Shown in pieces: positions 34,182-45,410 of a DNA stretch of 64,000 bases. The DNA is from Sycobia sp. Sy_11 (lineage: Eukaryota > Arthropoda > Insecta > Hymenoptera > Epichrysomallidae): assembly GCA_018907035.1 (NCBI GenBank), contig JACCIC010000004.1, positions 7,586,001 through 7,650,000 on the forward strand. The letters run 5' to 3'. The position numbers and the translations under genes are program-made. Every line of letters begins with the position of its first letter. The first letter of the stretch is position 1. A model generated the notes under the pieces. It worked only from the letters and a program-made list of their open reading frames with translations, was not told the origin of the DNA and made no database searches.

Positions 34182-34539
34182 AATCTGCTCACATGCGCAG
34201 AGTGCACTCACGGAGACCGTGGATGACGTACAAAAAAAAAGAGTAGAGATTCAGGCTTCGACAACTGAAGGTGCCAAATGCAGCTTGACATCTACGGAAG
34301 ATGTATAAAAAGAAGACAGCTTGAACATTTATTCAATACAAGTGTCCATCCTTTAAGTTGGCCACGAACTATTTGCTATAGGCGCTGGGTACGTCTGGTC
34401 AACCTTTATGTTAGCTGTTGTAATTCTTTAGACGAATGGAGAATGGATCATTACAATTTCCAAAGTTGGTTAGTATATAACATTGCCTTTTCTTTTTTTT
34501 CATTTTTGGCATCGTAGGGAAGGGAGATTATCCAAGGAC

Positions 34540-35700
34540 ACCTCTCAAGAAGATTAATTTATTCAAAGAGACTAATCCAAGAGTCTAATTAATCGCAACA
34601 TAGTTGAATGCCTATTGACTAAAACCCTTCCACTGCGGGAATCCTACAGCGAGCTGTCGTTGTCGTGACCTGTATGGAACAAAATATAAAATTATTTGTA
34701 GGATTGCAACGAAGAGGGAGTAGGCGAGGGATATTTTAGGAAAAAAGCTTTGTATAGTCTGTCTCCATAGATAGAGAAAAATATTTAAATACGAAAATAA
34801 AGTGCGAAGTATCGGAGGTGGCGAGAGGTTACGGCTTACTAATCAGGTGATGGATTATTGAGTTCGGGTATTGTTGTATGATATGTTTTAGCTTTTTGCG
34901 AACCGAATGTCGTATTCACTGACGGTGCGTAGGTTAACTAACTTAATATTTCGGATGTGCCAATGAGTAACGAGTGGAGTAGTTTTACGAAGATGTCTTA
35001 AAGCGGCTGAATTTCTTTGGAAGAGGGGTTAGAACACCAGATTTAAATAGCATAGGTCGCAATGCTTTTGATGATAGTGGTAAAAGAACGCAAATTGTTT
35101 CTGATTAAGAGAATTATTTTTTTGAGTTGAACGAATGCTCCTATCTATTTTCCCTGGTAAAACAGTAGAGAAGGGAGGAATCTGTTTAGTCTGAAAGTGC
35201 TGTAGCAGATATTCTTTGTGAAGTCGATAAGAGCAATATCATCAACATATAAATACTGTAGCAATCGATTCCTGAATGGAAAAGTCGTGACAGAAGCTGG
35301 TGAACAGTGAAGGGAAAGGTTTTCAACTCTGAGGGTCACTTGCCTTTGGGGAGTAGAGAGCTTTACTAATTCTAACTCGTATGGTTCTATCTGATAGGTC
35401 CGATTTGATAATTCCCATCAGATAATCGGAGGTGTGGTTAGCTCTAAGCTTAAAGATAAAACCACCATACCAAACTCTGTTGAAAGCCTGTTGTACGTCC
35501 AACAAGAACATAGTCGTCTGTCGCCATCTGTTCATGTAGATAGACATGATATATGTCTGAATGATCTGTGGTCTGAACTGAATGCGCAAATTACTCAGGG
35601 ATCGCTTTGGATATTCACATTTTTAGTGATAAAAAAATCAACAATGTCGAGAACGTGAGTGTTACGGATGTGTTATAGCGTGAAATGATCCTAAGTTCTT
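34540..35700 (-). pseudogene. Jockey-like non-LTR reverse transcriptase relic
   Basis: The minus strand translates, with shifts, to RT motifs. These include QFRPQIIQTYI (the GFRxxHST motif), TMFLLDVQQAFNRVWYGG (motif A), SDYLMGIIKSDLSDRTIRVR, and QYLYVDDIALI (motif C, YVDD in place of YADD). A PxGVPQGS box is not readable. 5' truncation is typical of LINE insertions. Upstream pieces up to about 36.0 kb are probably the same element but too broken to assign. Confidence 0.75.
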
Positions 35701-36409
35701 TATGGAGGGAGATTTCTACTCCGATACTCCTGTCGTAGTTGTTATCGGTGGAGATGGATCGATACCGGAAAGATTTATGGACAAGGATCACGCCATCACT
35801 TGAAGAGTGGACCTCGGTCCTTTCTGTGAAAAGTGGAGTTCGGTATGCAAATCTTATGAAAACTTTGAAGGTAGATTTAGGTTATACCTGCGATTTCGAT
35901 TTCATCCTCTCTTAAAAGCAACTGAAGTGTTCTCTCCTTGCCAAGAATGACTTTAGCTTTCAGTTTAGAATTTTCAACTTTGAATTAACCATTATATTAT
36001 CTAGAAATGGTGATAGTAATACTCGTAATGAATTGTAAGATGATGTTCTGAAGATTCGATGAGATAGCAAGCGAAGTGGCCGAGGATTTAACAGCATGCG
36101 TTGCTGGTGAGCCGACGACTTTTGTATACTATAACAAGGGGTGAGTGGTGTTGTAAGGGGTGCTAGCCGCCTCCTGCATCTTCTGTGAAGATGATAGGAT
36201 GATAGTCTTGGAATTGGGAGATGGAATTAGAACTGTCTTTGCTGTCATTGTAAGTTTATCCTTTCTGGACAAGTTAGGAGTTTTGGAATAAGCTTAGTAG
36301 GCGAGTCCAATGATCAACTTTGCTGTTAACGCAGAGTAACATAACTGTAAAGCTAACTGTAAGCTAATGCAAATGCTTTTAGCCCAAATCCACTCTAGTC
36401 CATGCACCT

Positions 36410-36526
36410 GTTCGGCGGTTAAATTGCCAGGTAGAGAAAGAGTGAGAGAGAAAGAGAGTTGAGAAAAGAGATAGCATCGCAGAATAGTCCAGTCCTGCGC
36501 GCCTGGTTGGGCAGCCAATCTGTGGT

Positions 36527-36562
<36 letters not shown>

Positions 36563-36890
36563 AAGACAAGTGCGTCTTCTGCGTTTTCGGGTATTCAGCT
36601 TGTCAGCTAGGTTATCAGACTCGTGGAGGTGCTCTTCACGACGTGAACTACTTGTGGAGTTGGCGCGTTGTGAAGTGCTGAGTCGTGTCTGCTTTTTGTG
36701 GCTTTATATGTTATTAAAAATTTGTATACCCGATAAAAAGTTGTATCGGGACCAGTTGTAGATCATCCGAGTTCGTTTTTGGATGGCACAGCGCATAAAA
36801 TTACGACTCGGGGAATGCCTTGACATCCAATCCACAACGCTTCTCTTTTTCCCACGATGTGCGTAATATTGATGTCAGTCTACTTTGAGT
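36410..36890 (+). other. GA-rich, G+C-richer block, possible LTR of the gypsy relic
   Basis: Contains a (GA)n run (36530-36558), then mixed sequence with GATAAAAAGTTGTATCGGGA and ACGACTCGGGG just upstream of the integrase relic. The position and composition would suit an LTR or leader, but I found no matching second copy. Confidence 0.25.
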
Positions 36891-37980
36891 GACATCTTAT
36901 CCATGGAAGACGCGAAAGCGTCGAATGAAAGACTCCATCAAGAACACTCGTTAGTGGAGGTTAACCGTTCTGATTTAAGTTTTAAGTTTCTAATCTTCTA
37001 TATCTATTATTGCAACCGTACACGCATAGAATCACCACCTCCTCAAGCAGTAGTTGCGCCAGGTACACTATCGAATATAGAAAGGGAAACGATTCTATCC
37101 TCACAAGCCATAAGCTGGCATCTGCATATACTTCTACGACTCATTGAACAGGAATATATCTGGATGCGTCTGGAGATTCGAAAACAATATAAGGAATATG
37201 TAGAGTGACAGCTCTCAAAAGTAACTCGACACAATAAGCCAGATCATTGCATTGCACTCATCGTATGGTTTAAATACGTCCGCATAGATTTAGTAGGACT
37301 TTTACCTGTCAGTATATCCTGATAATAATCGACCGTTACTTACGATGGCCATAGACAATATCTATTTCTAAAATAACCATTCACTTTATTTTGACAATAT
37401 CTATTGTCAAAATAACCATCTATTGCCAAAATAACGTTTCCCGAGTTCATTACCACAGACCAGTAACAATTCGAGTTTTATTATACATATCGAGTTACAG
37501 TTCACTTGGTGTTCTAGAATATGCACTACTGCGTTCCAACTCTCAGCATACATTTTGATAACGAGATAGCATCCCGACCTTAAAGGCGCCTTAATATGCC
37601 AAGGCGATAACCGGACTCGCCGAGTATTCTATTGATGGTACTCCTGGATCTGCGAACTCACATATGAATAGATACAGCTGTTAGTCTAGCGAAATATCAA
37701 TACGGGATTACCTTGAAGATAGATATTCATAAGATCTCATGGAAACCTTTTGTATCTAAGGATATGAACAGTTTTATACACATCTAGATGCACACTAATC
37801 ACAACAGGGCTAATACACGAGCGTGATCTGGCATCACAGTCGTCTGGCGAGCCATGCTTCAATCTCCGCGAACCGGAATTCTGTGGAAAGCAGATATTTT
37901 GGGAGGGGAGGCGTAAGTAAACCGTGATTTGTCACGGTCAAAGCCGCTCGATAGTTTGTCGAATTTTTCAACTACGATAC
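36885..37980 (+). pseudogene. Ty3/gypsy integrase relic
   Basis: Plus-strand reading gives the integrase zinc-binding tail (IEQEYIWMRLEIRKQYKEYV, then QLSKVTRHNK). It continues into the catalytic core: FKYVRIDLVGLLPVS (D of the DDE triad), IDRYLR-like pieces, and RFPEFITTDQ with QFEFYY (the second Asp region). Near 37.93 kb a block resembling the SRDRLKP tail of gypsy pol ends it. In-frame stops and indels throughout. Gag, PR and RT are absent. Confidence 0.72.
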
Positions 37981-38289
37981 ATCGGTTCTCTCATCGCTCA
38001 CGTCGAAATGCTGAGAGCAAGCACAAACAGAACCTAAAAGTGGTAGAATCGCACATACTGGTCACGAGTGAGAGCAACGGGAGCAACCAATAGAGCGCAT
38101 ATGTTATACCGCAACATCGCGAACAAAATGGTACGATTCAACACAAGCCCACTGTTTTAAAGAAAAAAAATGTTCGTTTTTCAGATCAGGACGCCAACAG
38201 ACATACTACTATGTTAGTTCCTTGGGGAAACAAGTCTTTCCCGACGTTTTCGACGAACACGTTAGCGCCCATCGCCATAATACAACCAC

Positions 38290-38570
38290 GATCATAATGA
38301 GCAACGGTACATAATAAAATTTTGTGCGAAATTCGGCGAAACTGCGACAGAACTTATGAAAAAGTGCTTAAAGTGTACGGCAGTTATGCCTGAGTCGTCG
38401 TCAGATGCTTTGGTGGCATTCCGGTAGAAGGCCGTGAGACCGTCAAAAACAAGGCGCGGAACGGAAGGCCAATTCAAGTGCTAACCGACGAGAGATTGTC
38501 TCAAGTATGTGTGAGCAGTGAAATAACTCCGTGAACAGTGGAGCCTTGCTATGACAGCCAATATTTTCCG
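38290..38570 (+). mobile_element. Mariner N-terminal fragment, same family as the 5.5-kb copy
   Basis: ATAAAATTTTGTGCGAAATT, then CGGCGAAACTGCGACAGAA and AAAGTGCTTAAAGTGTACGG are nearly identical to the HTH-coding DNA of the 5.5-6.35 kb mariner. This one then continues past that copy's deletion point: EGRETVKNKARNGRPIQVLT. The fragment ends near 38.57 kb without catalytic domain or terminus. Confidence 0.82.
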
Positions 38571-39480
38571 CTCATCGCACAAGATATGTGAATAGCATTT
38601 TGAAAACGATTTAATTATTGCAAATTATATTCATACTACTAAGGATGCACATGTTATTACAAATGTGAGTTATATACTTTTCAGATTGTTTATACCGATT
38701 ATGTATTTCACTCGACACATTTACTTAAGATTGGAATATAGGTTCCTTTAAAAAAACATATATTATATACACGAAACAAATACTATAATGAGAGACAGAA
38801 GTCTTTTAAGAATTCAAAACTCTTACGATCATATAACGCACGATCATTGTTATGCAATAGAAGAAACAATAGAACTGTGTAGAAAAATGTAAAAAATGCG
38901 TGTATATGTCTTACATATTATATCGTTAATTTATATGTTTATATAATAGATCGTAATAATTGATAACTAATTTCTTTGTATTTTTAATAACATCAAAAGG
39001 ATTACATAATCAAAAATTAAAAAATAAAATGCAAGATGAACCGGTCGATAATAAAATTTCTTCATTATTTAAATAAATTTATTATTTAAATTTGTGAGTA
39101 TTTAAATAAAACGAAATACTCGAAAAATATTTATTGTACATAAGGATTGTTTGAAAAGAAATTATATATTTAAAATTAGCTTAGGAAATGTACGTTCGGG
39201 TGCAATAAATAAACTCACACTATAGAAATTAGTTACGGTAAAAATTTATTGTTTATTAAAATCTCCCTAGAGGCATAAAAAACCTCCATTCAATGAGTGG
39301 AGGAAAAAGCCGTTAAATATCAATAATCATACGATTAAATGTGTCAGTATGTAAAAGTAAAATAATTACGCTTCTATATGGATAATGCTGTAACGACCGC
39401 TACAAATATACTCTACAAAATACTCTATACATTTACACATATACGTTACTCACACTATATTTTAGGTACTCGAGCACACT
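38571..39480. other. Intergenic, small hairpin at about 39.28 kb
   Basis: AT-rich. CCTCCATTCAATGAGTGGAGG at about 39286, given as stems CCTCCATTCA and GAGTGGAGG, can fold. Nothing else recognised. Confidence 0.5.
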
Positions 39481-40134
39481 TTGCGCCAATAAGGCTGCCG
39501 TAACTCACTCTATTACGGTAGGTGAGGCTAGGTGGGGAAGGAGCGTTCCGCAATTGCCTCCTGCTCTGCGTTGTGGCCCCACTCCTCGGAGACGCGTACA
39601 ACATTTACCGCAACGGCAGCTACTAAGCACAAATGCCGCAGGGAAGCTCCTCGGAGATGAGCAAGGGCAAATCTCCACAAGGTCGACAAATGCCCTGTCC
39701 CGGTGATGCACCACTTCACACGTACACTGTTACGCGCGCACACTTAAATATTTAGATATACACGTAATTTACATAAATACGTACGAAATATTTATATTAA
39801 TAACTTATAAATAGATTATTAACAGCAAGATTAAGATCTTCAAGAAGTTGAGAATAGAGAAGAAAGCGAAGTGCTCTGCTTGACGATTAAATTCGAATTG
39901 ACATCACTCAAAATATCCTGATGGCAATTCTAAATGAAAAAAGGAAAACCAGCGCTCTGTCTCAATCCCAGGCGTATATTTGGGCCCCAGATGCGATCGT
40001 TCTTGACGTCGAGATAATAAATTTGCGCCTTCTAAACAGAAAGCGCACAGAACGCGCAAGTGACTGTCATACGCACACCTTTCGATCGCCCATGGTCCTT
40101 GTTCATACCGACCATTCTTCGGTTTAGAGGCCAT
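39481..40134 (-). other. G+C-richer block with an uncharacterised 76-aa ORF
   Basis: About 650 bp of nearly balanced composition. On the minus strand, 39904..40134 opens with a good start context (GCGATGG) as MASKPKNGRYEQGPWAIERC and stays open for 76 residues. 39505..39743 is open in two minus frames. No family recognised and no splice pair is convincing. It may be retroelement sequence or a first exon; low confidence as a gene. Confidence 0.3.
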
Positions 40135-40229
40135 CGCATCTCACTTTCTACAATTGCCTCAATAAAGCAATTTAAAGCTTCATCTCCTTCTGTCTTCTAT
40201 ATGCTGCCTTGCTTAAGATAGAACGGCCA

Positions 40230-40375
40230 TAAATGTCTACATATATACATAGATTTATACACACATACCTACATTCGCACGCATAAACACATACATACAC
40301 ATACACATACATACATCTATATATACCCATATACACATATATATACATATACGCACATACATATACATACGTAAT
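40230..40375. repeat. (TACA/TATACA)n microsatellite
   Basis: Imperfect CATACATACACA-type repeats over about 145 bp. They give a false Tyr/Val/Cys-rich minus-strand ORF. Confidence 0.9.
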
Positions 40376-41049
40376 ACATCTTATCACGAACAAGGATTAT
40401 GTTTAATGTTAAAAATGTTAAAAGAACATATTTTGCCATATATTTCATAATGTGACAGTTCAGAAAAGGAAAGACATAATGGAAATAGTGAAAATATTTC
40501 TGAAAATAAAGAACCCGATAGTCATGCTATTGACATGGATCATACATATTCTTAATCTACCAATAACATAAATTTAAAGAATTTCATTGATGACATAAGT
40601 ATGTATAATAGTATGTTTATAAATTTTTTAAATATGAACATTTAATAACTTATTTATATAAAAATATTTTTTTAGTAATAATAAAATTAACATGTTTAAA
40701 AAAATGTTTACTAATCTTTTGTTTTTAAAACCTTAAAATCTGAAAAAATAAATATAAATTTACAATTCGTAATTACTTCAATCAATGCTACAGCAGTATC
40801 AGTTTGAAATTTTTGACTCCGTGTAAGTTAATATAATATATATTATTACAAGTTAAATTAATACAATTTATAGTAATTTACCGCAATTATCATGTAAAAA
40901 GTTTTTGTGCTAAAAAAATATTATGCTATAAGTTATGTTGAAAATGTAACTAATTATAACAGGTAATGACAATCAAGAAGATAACATTGAATTAGAATTA
41001 CATAAATTGTGGGGTTTTCAGAAATCGATAGTCGGAAAAAGAAAGTTTT

Positions 41050-41790
41050 GATTTTTACGTATATAGAAGAAGGCACAGATAAATGCTGGCCTTGATGTCC
41101 TCTAAATCCAAGGATGTAGCCTATATATATACTGCCACCTCCTTTCAGATATATGTGGACAGTGACACAAAATATGTTCAGGGGTTTTATCCTCTGTATA
41201 ACAAAAGCGACAGCAGGGGTCCTTTGTGAGATCCATCCTGCACTTCTGAGCATTAAATTATCGTGACCCGTGAGGATCTCGATGAGTACCTTAGACCTTC
41301 TTCTACTGAGATCAAGAATAACCTGGGTCCAGTTCTTAGCGTTTCTAATCGTAATGAAGGCTTTTTGTCTGCCTATATTTCCCATTTTCCTCTTATTGTC
41401 GGCTGTTTTTCTCCACTACCCATTCCTCTATCTCACCCTGGATGAGGATGTTGCAGAGTCCTACAGTCGGCTCCGGGCCATTATAGGCAGCTCTAGCTTC
41501 CATTTTTGGCTAGATCAGCAGCCACCATATTTCCCTTGACCCCTTAAAGACCCTGAATCAACAGTAGTGTGACTTTTGCATTCTAAGCTAACCTGTTCAG
41601 GATCAGAAAATAGTCTCTAGCCAGCTTGGATTTTGCAGTATAACTATTTAGCGCTTGTAACGCGCTCTTACTGTCTGAACAGATGCAAATATGGGTGGTG
41701 TGGGCCGCCGCCGCGGCCATCTCTGTCCCTCGCATTATTACCATTAGCTGAGTTTGAAAAACGGTGGGGTACAGTCTCAATTAGACAATT
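41050..41790 (-). pseudogene. RNase H domain of the non-LTR element
   Basis: TVFQTQLMVIMRGTEMA, ICSDSKSALQALNSYTAKSK and, after a shift, LTGHDNLMLRSAGWI correspond to the ExxA, SDSxAAL and TGHxxLxxxL landmarks of LINE RNase H domains. The domain is frameshifted. Confidence 0.75.
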
Positions 41791-41844
41791 GTTCCCCTGC
41801 CATTACTTCTACGGTACACCCTTGCACCTGTACCCGTTTCACTC

Positions 41845-43400
41845 TTAGCAGATGCCTGTTTTCCATTCTTCTTTGGATGGGATACTGACTCTATATTTCT
41901 TGTCGAAGAGTAACCTTCTGTTCGTAGCGTCCAGGTTCCTTCGTAAAATTGCCTTTCTGCCCTGTCCCTTGATGAGACGTAATGGCCCCTTCTTGTTAAC
42001 CTCTTCGAGTAAGCTTTTACCTCTGTCGAGGACTTTTGCAGCCACGTGCGCCAAAGTCAGTGTGAATAATTCTATCTTGAGGAGCATGTCTAGCGCCGAA
42101 GTAAGTTTAGACCTAATCGCACCTGAGATGCTTTTCACTACCATACTTTTCACTCTATCGAGTATGCTGACAACAGTGGTCAAAGCCGTTCTCTTCCTCC
42201 ACATCAGAGCACCATATGTTAACCTAGGTTTTAGAAAAGCCTCATATATCCACTTCATCGTATCTGGTTTAAGGTCCCGCGTCCTGCCTATGGCGCTCCT
42301 ATCCTGCCACAGGCATGCCGTCAGCCTGTCAGCTGTGTGCTCCAGGTGATTTTTCCACGATATCTTACTATCAGTGATAATAACTAGATACTTCACTTAT
42401 TTCTTAAGGGTTATGGGTTACCCTCCTAGAGTGAAGTTGCATTCTCTATTTCATTTGTATTTTCTAGTGCAGACTATGGTTTCGGTCTTCCTTGAGTTAA
42501 CAATCAGACTAGTCTATCTACACCAACTGTCCACCACATTAAGGGTGTCTTGTAAGATCCCCATAAGGGGGTCTAGAAATGGTCATCTGGCGATCACCAT
42601 GATGTCGGCAGCATAGCCCACAGCCGTATAGCCCATGTTGTTCAATCGTTTCAGAAGGTCGTTCACCCCGAGGTACCAGATGAGTGAAGATAGGACTCCA
42701 TCCTATGGATATCTAGACTCCGCGACACCTCGTACGGTCGTACTCCCTTTACTGGTTTCCAGAACGCGATTTTTCTACATATGATCAATCCATTCCGCAA
42801 TGTACGGAGGAATCTCATGTCTATACATGGCCTCTTTGGTAACGCTCTATGATGCGTGATTGAAAGCTCCTTCGATATCCAGAAGAACACCTACAACAAA
42901 ACCTTTGGACTCCACTTGTGTACGAATCACAGATACAGTCCTATATAGTGCCGTCTCTGTGGATCTTCCGGCACAATAGGCATGTTGCTCCCTATGGAGT
43001 CGATTCTTCATCAAGGCATTGTGCCTTATGAATCTGTCAATCATTCTACCGTCTTAAGGCTAAAGAATGTCAAACTAATGGGTCGAAAATCCTTTGGGGA
43101 TGCATAACCGCATTTGCCTGCTTTAGGTATGAATACAACTCTTTTGCCTATCCACCTAGTATGGACACAACACAGAGTGATACTCGCCCTAGCTATTTTT
43201 CTCACTGGACCAACGATGGTATCCTCGGCTCTTTGCAAAAAGGCCGGACAGACTTCATCCTGCCCCGGTGCTTTAAATGAGTCAAACCAGCTGATGGCCC
43301 ATCTGACTCTGTCAGATGGGTCTAGAATACTCAGACCAAACTCCTTCAAGCACTGTTGTACTCTCCTTTTCTTCTGTATCATAGAATTTACGAAAGTATA
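41845..43400 (-). pseudogene. Reverse transcriptase of the non-LTR element, YAAD active site
   Basis: RT segments in order are SFKAPGQDEVCPAFLQ, RVVFIPKAGKCGYASPKDFR, PISLTFF, REQHAYCAGRSTETAL and VGVLLDIEGAFNHAS (motif A). They continue with GYAADIMV at about 42600-42620 (motif C, normally YADD), VKYLVIITDSKISWKNHLEH and EAFLKPRLTYGALMW. The first Asp of YADD is Ala, so polymerase activity is lost independently of the frameshifts. Confidence 0.85.
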
Positions 43401-43589
43401 CTGGAATGAGATACCTCAACGTTTCTTCATCTGATGTTGTATAACTGTCGTCGAGACGTTTCAACGTGTCAAGGTTGGCATCACACAATGTTCCACCAGT
43501 CTCAGGACTTCCACAGTCGGGTCGTCAATGCCGCCATATGGAAGGTAGGCGGATGTAACAACTACTTGCCCAATCCCCTCTACCTCCAC

Positions 43590-43850
43590 AGCGACCATCG
43601 CTAGATCTCTAGTACAGAGGCCAAGATACAGGCTCTAGGCCTTGGCGCCTCTGGGTCTTTGATAAACGTGACCCTCGACCCAAGTCCCCTTATCACGCCC
43701 TTCACTATCCAAGGTTTTTGGATTAGTGATATGCATGTTTGCACACCCGCCAAACTCTTCTGTATAATGGCAGAAGTGTCTTTGCAATGGTGCAAGTTAA
43801 TTTGGAGGAATGAGATACCCGATGGACCCATTTATGTCTCCATCGTGATC
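43590..43850 (-). pseudogene. Endonuclease (EEP) start of the non-LTR element
   Basis: SFLQINLHHCKDTSAIIQKS and ISLIQKPWIVKGVIRGLGSR match the opening of LINE apurinic-type endonucleases (LQxNLxHxKxAT...xIQEPW). The catalytic Glu of IQEPW reads Lys (IQKPW). The rest of the domain is missing or unreadable. Confidence 0.78.
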
Positions 43851-43977
43851 TCATCCTCAGCATTGCCGGCAGGTACCTGTTTCTCATGGCGGCTCATTTT
43901 AAAAGTAATCCTGATCATGAGCTACCAGGACCTGTGGTCAAGAGCCGCCAGCAATCCGGCCTGCGATTGCGGGATGG

Positions 43978-44735
43978 TCAACACCAGATGTTTGCCCCTC
44001 TCACTACCATCTCTTCCTCTCCGCCCTGAATTTTGACGACCCTCCACGACCGCGTCTTTGTCTTGAGGGTGGGGTTATGCCCCTCCAGACGTTTCAAGAC
44101 AGTGTACCGACTCACCGGACGACCTGGTATCCACATCACCGCCTTTAGTCTGGCCTGAAGGACCTCCACAGTCCCGAATTTTGAGTTTTGCCCCCCTCCC
44201 CCAGGATAAATCCAGAGTGGCCAGTCTTCCGGCTAGCCAGTCCTTCGCCTCCTGGTTGTTGGCCACCGCCACTATTGCTCCCCCTCCACAGAAGGAGGCA
44301 TCAAACCTAGGCCATGTATCAGATGGCACACTGTACATTACCTTCGACACCGCCTCGAGAAACGCTGAAAACATTTCCGAGGTGATGGATGTCTCCGAAT
44401 GATCCTCGTGTACCACAACACATGTCAGGGTGTTTGATCTTTGGGCGTTCGAGAGGCTCCCAGCTCCCGCCAGCTTTAGCCCTGAAGGGAGCGGAGGGTC
44501 AGATCTTGGGATTGGGGGTTGGATGTCGGACCAAAATAAGGAGTTAAAAAGGTTGTCTTTAGCCTCTGAGGGATCCGCATGGCCGTTCTTGAGAGCCCCG
44601 AAGCCCAACTCTAGCTCTGGAAGAGGTCCGAGCAGGTCCCCTTTAAGGATCCCGCTGGGCTGCTTACTTTTGAAACCCGAGAGGCGGTTTGACGCATCAG
44701 CACAATTTCACCACCATACTTCGCCCAAAGGCTGA
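43978..44735 (-). pseudogene. ORF1 (gag-like, DUF4780-type) of the non-LTR element
   Basis: A 178-residue open stretch includes NTLTCVVVHEDHSETSITSE, VAVANNQEAKDWLAGRLATL and LKIRDCGG. After a frameshift come LQARLKAVMWIPGRPVSRYT, VLKRLEGHNPTLKTKTRSWR and VVKIQGG. This is the order seen in DUF4780 ORF1 proteins of insect LINEs. No CCHC knuckle is visible in what remains. Confidence 0.7.
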
Positions 44736-45120
44736 TCCTCCTATTTCCGGCAACCGTTGCCGGGTCAGCCGCCCGGAACTCTCAGACCAGCCCCTACACC
44801 GGCCTATAGGACACACAACGAGGTGACAATCCCCGGTGGGGGAAATTGTAACTAGATATATTTAACAAATTTTTAATTTTTAAAACTTGTACAGATATTA
44901 CAAATGCCAATCCAAAACTTTTAAAAACATTATTGACTATACAATTTAAATATATACCATATACTTCTTGATATGAATTTATATTCATTCAAAATTGGTA
45001 ATAATTTAGTGTATGAATTAAAGTTCTACTTATGTCGATATGATATACTTAGATGTAAGTACTACTGTGCATATAGGCTATCTATATGAAAGTATATATA
45101 TTTCGCAATTCGTATTTTTC

Positions 45121-45410
45121 ATGTATGTTTCCACTATGGAGGGTAGAGAGAAGGAATGGAAACTCCGCTCGCTGTACATGTGAAAAGATTATCAAAAATT
45201 GATGATCAAAAGAGATGGTAGTAGAGATTTGTCCGGTAGAAGTTGCTGTCTTGAAAATCCCTCGATGGTTCTGCGTGCAATAAGAAGGGAAAGCAAAAGG
45301 GTGCGAATGTGCGCATGCTCAGTAGGCGGCGCCACGAGGTCAACGCGCGAAGACGTAAGCCCCCGCGGGCCGTCGCTGATCAGACGCGTGAAAATTTTTA
45401 TAAATATTTC
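45121..45410. promoter_or_regulatory. CpG-rich island, possible promoter
   Basis: In AT-rich surroundings this stretch has TGCGCATGCTCAGTAGGCGG (an NRF1-like palindrome) and many CpGs (ACGCGCGAAGACG, CCGCGGGCC). Neither strand carries a convincing ORF. It lies 1.8 kb upstream of the zinc-knuckle gene and could serve it or an unseen transcript. Confidence 0.35.

Larger units (their letters stand above)
41000..44850 (-). mobile_element. Non-LTR retrotransposon with EN, RT and RNase H, nearly full length, inactive
   Basis: A 3.8-kb G+C-rich block on the minus strand carries, in order: a 5' leader; ORF1 with a DUF4780-like RNA-binding segment; an AP-type endonuclease; reverse transcriptase; an RNase H domain; and a tail near 41.0 kb. 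Stops and frameshifts break every ORF. RNase H after RT together with the ORF1 type suggests the I/Jockey-R1 group of LINEs; I cannot resolve the clade. Both sides are plain AT-rich DNA. Sub-parts are listed separately. Confidence 0.88.

Noticed and set aside
36294..36761. ORFs on both strands around the GA repeat
   Set aside because: Ser-Leu and Arg-Glu runs come from the microsatellite; no other support.
40172..40393. Minus-strand Tyr/Val/Cys-rich ORF
   Set aside because: Encoded by a TACA microsatellite.
41852..42616. Plus-strand ORFs over the LINE RT
   Set aside because: They are antisense shadows of RT motifs on the minus strand.
44181..44735. Plus-strand ORFs of 73 and 101 residues over LINE ORF1
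   Set aside because: Shadows; only the minus strand has DUF4780-like segments.
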